This document shows, piece by piece, positions 62,763 through 64,000 of a stretch of DNA of 64,000 nucleotides. The stretch spans positions 124,001 to 188,000 of the forward strand of contig JACKLA010000002.1 in assembly GCA_024236155.1 (NCBI GenBank), read 5' to 3'. The notes under the pieces are model-generated. The model ran no database searches. It was not told where the DNA came from and was given only the letters and a program-made list of their open reading frames with translations. The stretch is from Sphingomonadaceae bacterium (GTDB lineage Bacteria > Pseudomonadota > Alphaproteobacteria > Sphingomonadales > Sphingomonadaceae). The first letter of the stretch is position 1, and each line of letters begins with the position of its first letter. Made by a program: the position numbers and the translations under genes.

Positions 62763-63094
62763 GTATTGCGATCACTTTCGTTACCGCCAAGGGTGAGCGC
62801 GTCGAAGCACATGGCGAACCGGGCGTCCCGCTGCTCGAAGTGGCGCAGGCCGCCGGGATGCCGCTGGAGGGAACGTGCGAGGGACAGATGGCCTGCTCGA
62901 CCTGCCATGTGATCGTCGCATCCGACTGGTTCGACCGCCTGCCCGAAGCGAGCGAGGAAGAGGAAGACATGCTCGACCTCGCCGCCGGTGTGCAGCGCAC
63001 CAGCCGCCTCTCCTGCCAGATCGACCTGACGGAGGAGATGGACGGGCTGGAAGTACGCATCCCCTCCGAGAGCCACGATATGAGCGGGTTTTAG
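62759..63094 (+). CDS. [2Fe-2S] ferredoxin, ISC/adrenodoxin type
   Basis: The 111-residue ferredoxin binds a [2Fe-2S] cluster through the cysteines of GTCEGQMACSTC and LSCQI. The FVTAKGERVEAHGEPG start and DLTEEMDGLEVRIPSESHD end are of the Fdx type used in Fe-S assembly. The GTG start at 62759 overlaps the desulfurase stop. It is presumably the electron donor of this Fe-S gene set. Confidence 0.93.
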   Translation: MSIAITFVTAKGERVEAHGEPGVPLLEVAQAAGMPLEGTCEGQMACSTCHVIVASDWFDRLPEASEEEEDMLDLAAGVQRTSRLSCQIDLTEEMDGLEVRIPSESHDMSGF

Positions 63095-63157
63095 TATCTA
63101 TTCGCGCTGCGGTTGAACTCACGATCCTATCGCCTATGCTGGCGGAAGGGGGTGTCA

Positions 63158-64000
63158 ATGTTCAGGAAAATCGCATTAATTTCATGTCTTGCACTGGCCG
63201 GGTGCTTTCAGGATGCCGATCCGAACGGGTGGGGCATTTCGCAGCAAAATGCCGATACGCCCGTACCTTTTCGCCAATGGCGCGTGTGCAGATACAACAG
63301 CGCGACACTCAGCCTGAGCGGATGCTTCCAGACCGGGTTTGAAGAAGTCGACCACGGCTATCGCCTGACCAACCCGCAGAACAAGCTGCCCAAATCATTC
63401 CGCCTCCACTCAATGACTGCCGCCTCGATGTTGTTCAATGGCAGCGACAGTTCCTATGGTTACGCGCTGCAGGCGAACACCATGGTGACGCAAGGGCAAG
63501 CATACCTGCTGTTCCTTCCTGAATGCGGCAAAGTGGATGTCAACAAGCTTGCGCCGGGAGACGCCGCTCTATTCGAACGAAATCCGCCGATCTGCAAGTT
63601 TCGGCCAGAAGCAAAGATCGGCGATGTCGAACGGATCATGAAAGCAGCAGCCAACCAGCAGGGCGCGAACAATCATTATGTGATGTTTGAGCCCGGTGCA
63701 AAAGTTCACCTGAAGCGCGGAACCGCCCCGTCCGATGGCTCAGGTTTCGATGGCGCGCCGCAGGATATCAGGAGCCGGGCCAATGACTGGCTCAGGACGG
63801 CATCGCGCAAGTGGTTCGTCAACAAATACGACAGCGGCAGTGTCTCTTCGGCAAGCCTGATTAGCGGTGATTTTTACTCGGGCGAAGGGCGTGTGCGGGT
63901 CAATTACACGATCAATGGTGGGCGCAGTGCCAGCGCCACGGTCGTACTCAGCAACGGCAAACCGCGCTGCATCGATTATGGCGATCTGACGGGGTGCCGT
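63158..64000 (+). CDS. Lipoprotein of unknown function, partial
   Basis: An open frame of 281 codons runs off the right edge. It begins with a lipoprotein signal (MFRKIALISCLALAGC), preceded by GGAAGGGGG. The mature part has several cysteines (WRVCRYNSA, LSGCFQTGF, PECGKVD, PPICKF, RCIDYG) and mixed polar sequence without a domain I recognise. It is less G+C-biased at third positions than its neighbours. It starts 63 bases after the ferredoxin gene and could be a separate unit. Confidence 0.75.
   Translation, partial: MFRKIALISCLALAGCFQDADPNGWGISQQNADTPVPFRQWRVCRYNSATLSLSGCFQTGFEEVDHGYRLTNPQNKLPKSFRLHSMTAASMLFNGSDSSYGYALQANTMVTQGQAYLLFLPECGKVDVNKLAPGDAALFERNPPICKFRPEAKIGDVERIMKAAANQQGANNHYVMFEPGAKVHLKRGTAPSDGSGFDGAPQDIRSRANDWLRTASRKWFVNKYDSGSVSSASLISGDFYSGEGRVRVNYTINGGRSASATVVLSNGKPRCIDYGDLTGCR

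Overview
The window looks like a chromosomal segment of a high-G+C alphaproteobacterium of the order Sphingomonadales, most likely family Erythrobacteraceae (Erythrobacter, Qipengyuania or Altererythrobacter type). This is inferred from the gene set, for example the ChvI-ChvG-HprK-RapZ-EIIA-HPr block divergent from pckA, HisZ next to PurA, a HisKA_3 kinase pair and a TonB protein. It also rests on GTTC-N7-GTTC LexA-type boxes and on small sphingomonad-style palindromic repeats. No database search was possible. Coding density is very high, genes often overlap by ATGA or GTGA, and no stretch longer than about 300 bases lacks a gene.

Region by region. 1-5.2 kb: the start of cobA (leftward), then a leftward mscS-metC-sseA set with a proline-rich membrane protein upstream, and rightward queF. 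5.3-10.4 kb: two tandem paralogous membrane histidine kinases with no response regulator, a TM2 protein and a ROK fructokinase. 10.4-15.03 kb: a small mobilizable element (MobC, relaxase, small ORFs, a large palindromic structure, a broken serine recombinase) inserted at the 3' end of tRNA-Thr(UGU). 15.2-20.5 kb: uncharacterised proteins, rarA and a GT4 glycosyltransferase. 20.7-27.9 kb: serC-serA-hisZ, a secreted esterase, then purA with a small membrane protein and an L,D-transpeptidase lipoprotein. 27.9-33.2 kb: a winged-helix protein behind a LexA-type box, and a leftward argH-lipoprotein-lysA-siroheme synthase run with divergent tlpA. 33.5-38.2 kb: tRNA-Val(UAC), asparaginase, an MDR oxidoreductase, truA, a lipoprotein and fmt. 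38.3-42.3 kb: recR, def, rmuC (with a LexA-type box), an SH3-like secreted protein and a PilZ protein.

42.4-49.6 kb holds the leftward chvI-chvG-hprK-rapZ-EIIA-HPr-rRNA methyltransferase operon divergent from pckA. It is a regulatory PTS with no sugar permease in view, coupled to an envelope-stress two-component system and gluconeogenesis. 49.7-53.8 kb has a DUF937 pair and two convergent paralogous HExxH/TPR proteins. 53.9-60.4 kb carries tdh-kbl (threonine catabolism), a Tat-exported DUF885 lipoprotein, a DUF3597 protein, tonB with a Zur-like box, and an alpha/beta hydrolase. 60.5-63.1 kb is an Fe-S gene set: two tandem cysteine desulfurases, the first apparently starting at ATT, and a [2Fe-2S] ferredoxin. 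A lipoprotein gene runs off the right edge.

The most interesting points are: the kinase pair with a shared periplasmic Cys-Cys and no cognate regulator; two LexA-type boxes, one before a winged-helix protein with a degenerate receiver; a Zur-like box before tonB; a GNRA-capped hairpin masking the serC ribosome-binding site; a siroheme synthase carrying a decayed methyltransferase remnant; a threonine dehydrogenase lacking all four structural-zinc cysteines; and the mobile element with its unexplained long palindrome.
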